Source: an uncultured Prolixibacteraceae bacterium
GTDB taxonomy: Bacteria > Bacteroidota > Bacteroidia > Bacteroidales > Prolixibacteraceae
Reading direction: 5' to 3'
Length of the DNA stretch: 64,000 bases
NCBI GenBank assembly: GCA_913063265.1
Contig: CAJXZG010000005.1
Location: 1 to 64,000 of the forward strand
Shown here: in pieces, positions 63,265 through 64,000 of the stretch
Layout: every line of letters begins with the position of its first letter
Position numbering within the stretch: the first letter of the stretch is position 1
Made by a program: the position numbers and the translations under genes
Notes under the pieces: model-generated
Seen by the model: the letters and a program-made list of their open reading frames with translations, nothing else
What the model was told of the DNA's origin: nothing
Database searches by the model: none

Positions 63265-64000
63265 CTACAAAATTTTGCCAACAACCGGTATTTGTTTGAC
63301 TAACCATGCAATTATAAAACATGTAGCCAAAGCTAAAGGAGCAAGTAATATAAATTTTATTAGCTGGTTAATTTGAAAGCCTAAAAATACTGCACTGATA
63401 CCAATTATAATTGGTGTGTGAAATACATAAACTCCGTAAGCACTATCCGATAAGTTTTTGGCCACTTTCCCCTGGCGGTTAAGTTTCTTTTTAAAGATTC
63501 CCAGTAATCCCAAAATCATTGAAAATCCCAGCAGTTGTTCCCATAAAGCATATAAAAAATTTTGTATGGTTAATCCTCCCATAAATATTTCCAGTCCTTT
63601 ATCCACTACTCCACCTCCGATAAACACAGCCGGGAAACCACCAAAAATCAGCACTTGTGCAAAAATAAACCATTTAATACCCATTTTATAATTTATCGAT
63701 TCAAGCCAATTGTTTTCATAAGCCACTACTCCAAAAAACATTAAAAATATATATTGAATAAAATGAGGAAACTGAAAGTTTGTGAATGGCATACTCCAGC
63801 CCACAGGCATCCATATCCTAATAGTAAATTGCAGTATAGCAATAAAAACTGCTAAACTTATCACCTGCCATGTTCCGGGAAATTTTAGCACAATCTTTAT
63901 TTTCAGTTGACGAATGAGCAGAAAAAAAATGGTGAAGATCAGCAGTGCTTCCACAAACCACATTGGACCAAATCCCCATGCTCCCGGATTTGCAATTAAA
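63265..64000 (-). CDS. Acyltransferase family 3 membrane protein, 5' part missing
   Basis: The frame runs from its stop at 63265 through the right edge without interruption, so the N-terminus is outside the window. A Met at 63963 is internal: upstream codons still encode a sensible PGAWGFGP stretch that leads into MWFVEALLIF, and the GPxWFxEALL motif is typical of acyltransferase-3 membrane proteins. At least seven hydrophobic helices are visible, and GVYVFHTPIIIGISAVFLG near the end is the characteristic late-helix block. These enzymes add acyl groups to sugars of cell-surface polymers. The target is unknown. It converges with the NapH/G fusion gene with 6 bp between the stops. Confidence 0.85.
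   Translation of the reverse strand, partial: LIANPGAWGFGPMWFVEALLIFTIFFLLIRQLKIKIVLKFPGTWQVISLAVFIAILQFTIRIWMPVGWSMPFTNFQFPHFIQYIFLMFFGVVAYENNWLESINYKMGIKWFIFAQVLIFGGFPAVFIGGGVVDKGLEIFMGGLTIQNFLYALWEQLLGFSMILGLLGIFKKKLNRQGKVAKNLSDSAYGVYVFHTPIIIGISAVFLGFQINQLIKFILLAPLALATCFIIAWLVKQIPVVGKIL

Overview
The window reads as chromosomal DNA from a low-GC member of the Bacteroidota. Three things point there. It carries a type IX secretion / gliding-motility core operon (porP-gldK-gldL-gldM-gldN). Many proteins are Bacteroidota-typical exports (GH95, GH97, PCMD, DUF2141, tricorn-like S41). Many genes are preceded by the Bacteroidota -7 promoter box TAnnTTTG rather than by sigma70 or Shine-Dalgarno signals. 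The enzyme mix (class II NrdJ, cysteate synthase-like enzyme, glycosidases with a sulfatase) suggests an environmental or marine Bacteroidales/Marinilabiliales-type organism. That placement is inference. No tRNA, rRNA, CRISPR array, prophage or insertion sequence was seen.

Layout. 1-437 is the end of a penicillin acylase-family gene. 451-4793 is an amino-sugar operon on the minus strand: ROK regulator, NagB-like/PIG-L fusion, NagB. 4977-7575 holds a PHP-type phosphoesterase, a ferredoxin-NADP reductase-like protein and a LolA-like protein. 7646-14955 is the T9SS core, including a second GldK-like lipoprotein set apart by a terminator. It is followed (reading leftwards from topA) by a degenerate arginase-fold gene and topA. 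18826-31388 is mostly housekeeping: PBP1A, nitroreductase, amidohydrolase, NrdJ, WaaA, a lycopene cyclase-domain protein, a cysteate synthase-like enzyme and an M3 peptidase. 31480-44526 is a glycan-degradation region (GH95, GH97, S1 sulfatase, GH78, and a propeller sensor kinase) with no susC/susD pair. 44641-63258 mixes a TPR-metalloprotease, a four-gene FAD/SDR/NTF2/DUF2141 operon, a PCMD lipoprotein with a beta-barrel partner, a tricorn-like protease, an M19 dipeptidase, a GH29 fucosidase, an MFS transporter, and a Tat-type FAD oxidoreductase next to a NapH/NapG-like fusion. The right edge cuts an acyltransferase.

How the genes fit together. The secretion motor and ring (GldL/GldM, GldK/GldN) and the PorP-like barrel would export T9SS cargo, although no cargo with a clear T9SS C-terminal domain was recognised here. 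The glycosidases and sulfatase suggest attack on a fucose-, rhamnose- and sulfate-containing glycan. The cysteate synthase-like gene is consistent with sulfonolipid (capnine-type) synthesis, which in this phylum is associated with gliding.

The most unusual object is at 36506-37033. A 122-residue DUF559 nuclease gene fills almost exactly the space between two 70-bp direct repeats, each containing a strong palindrome. The right copy can fold into a three-stem junction. The unit sits between the GH97 and sulfatase genes and looks like a compact nuclease-repeat cassette. Other points worth attention are two NagB-like proteins that each lack a different catalytic residue, a metal-site-degenerate arginase homologue beside porP, the NapH-NapG fusion, and the DUF2141/NTF2/SDR/desaturase operon.
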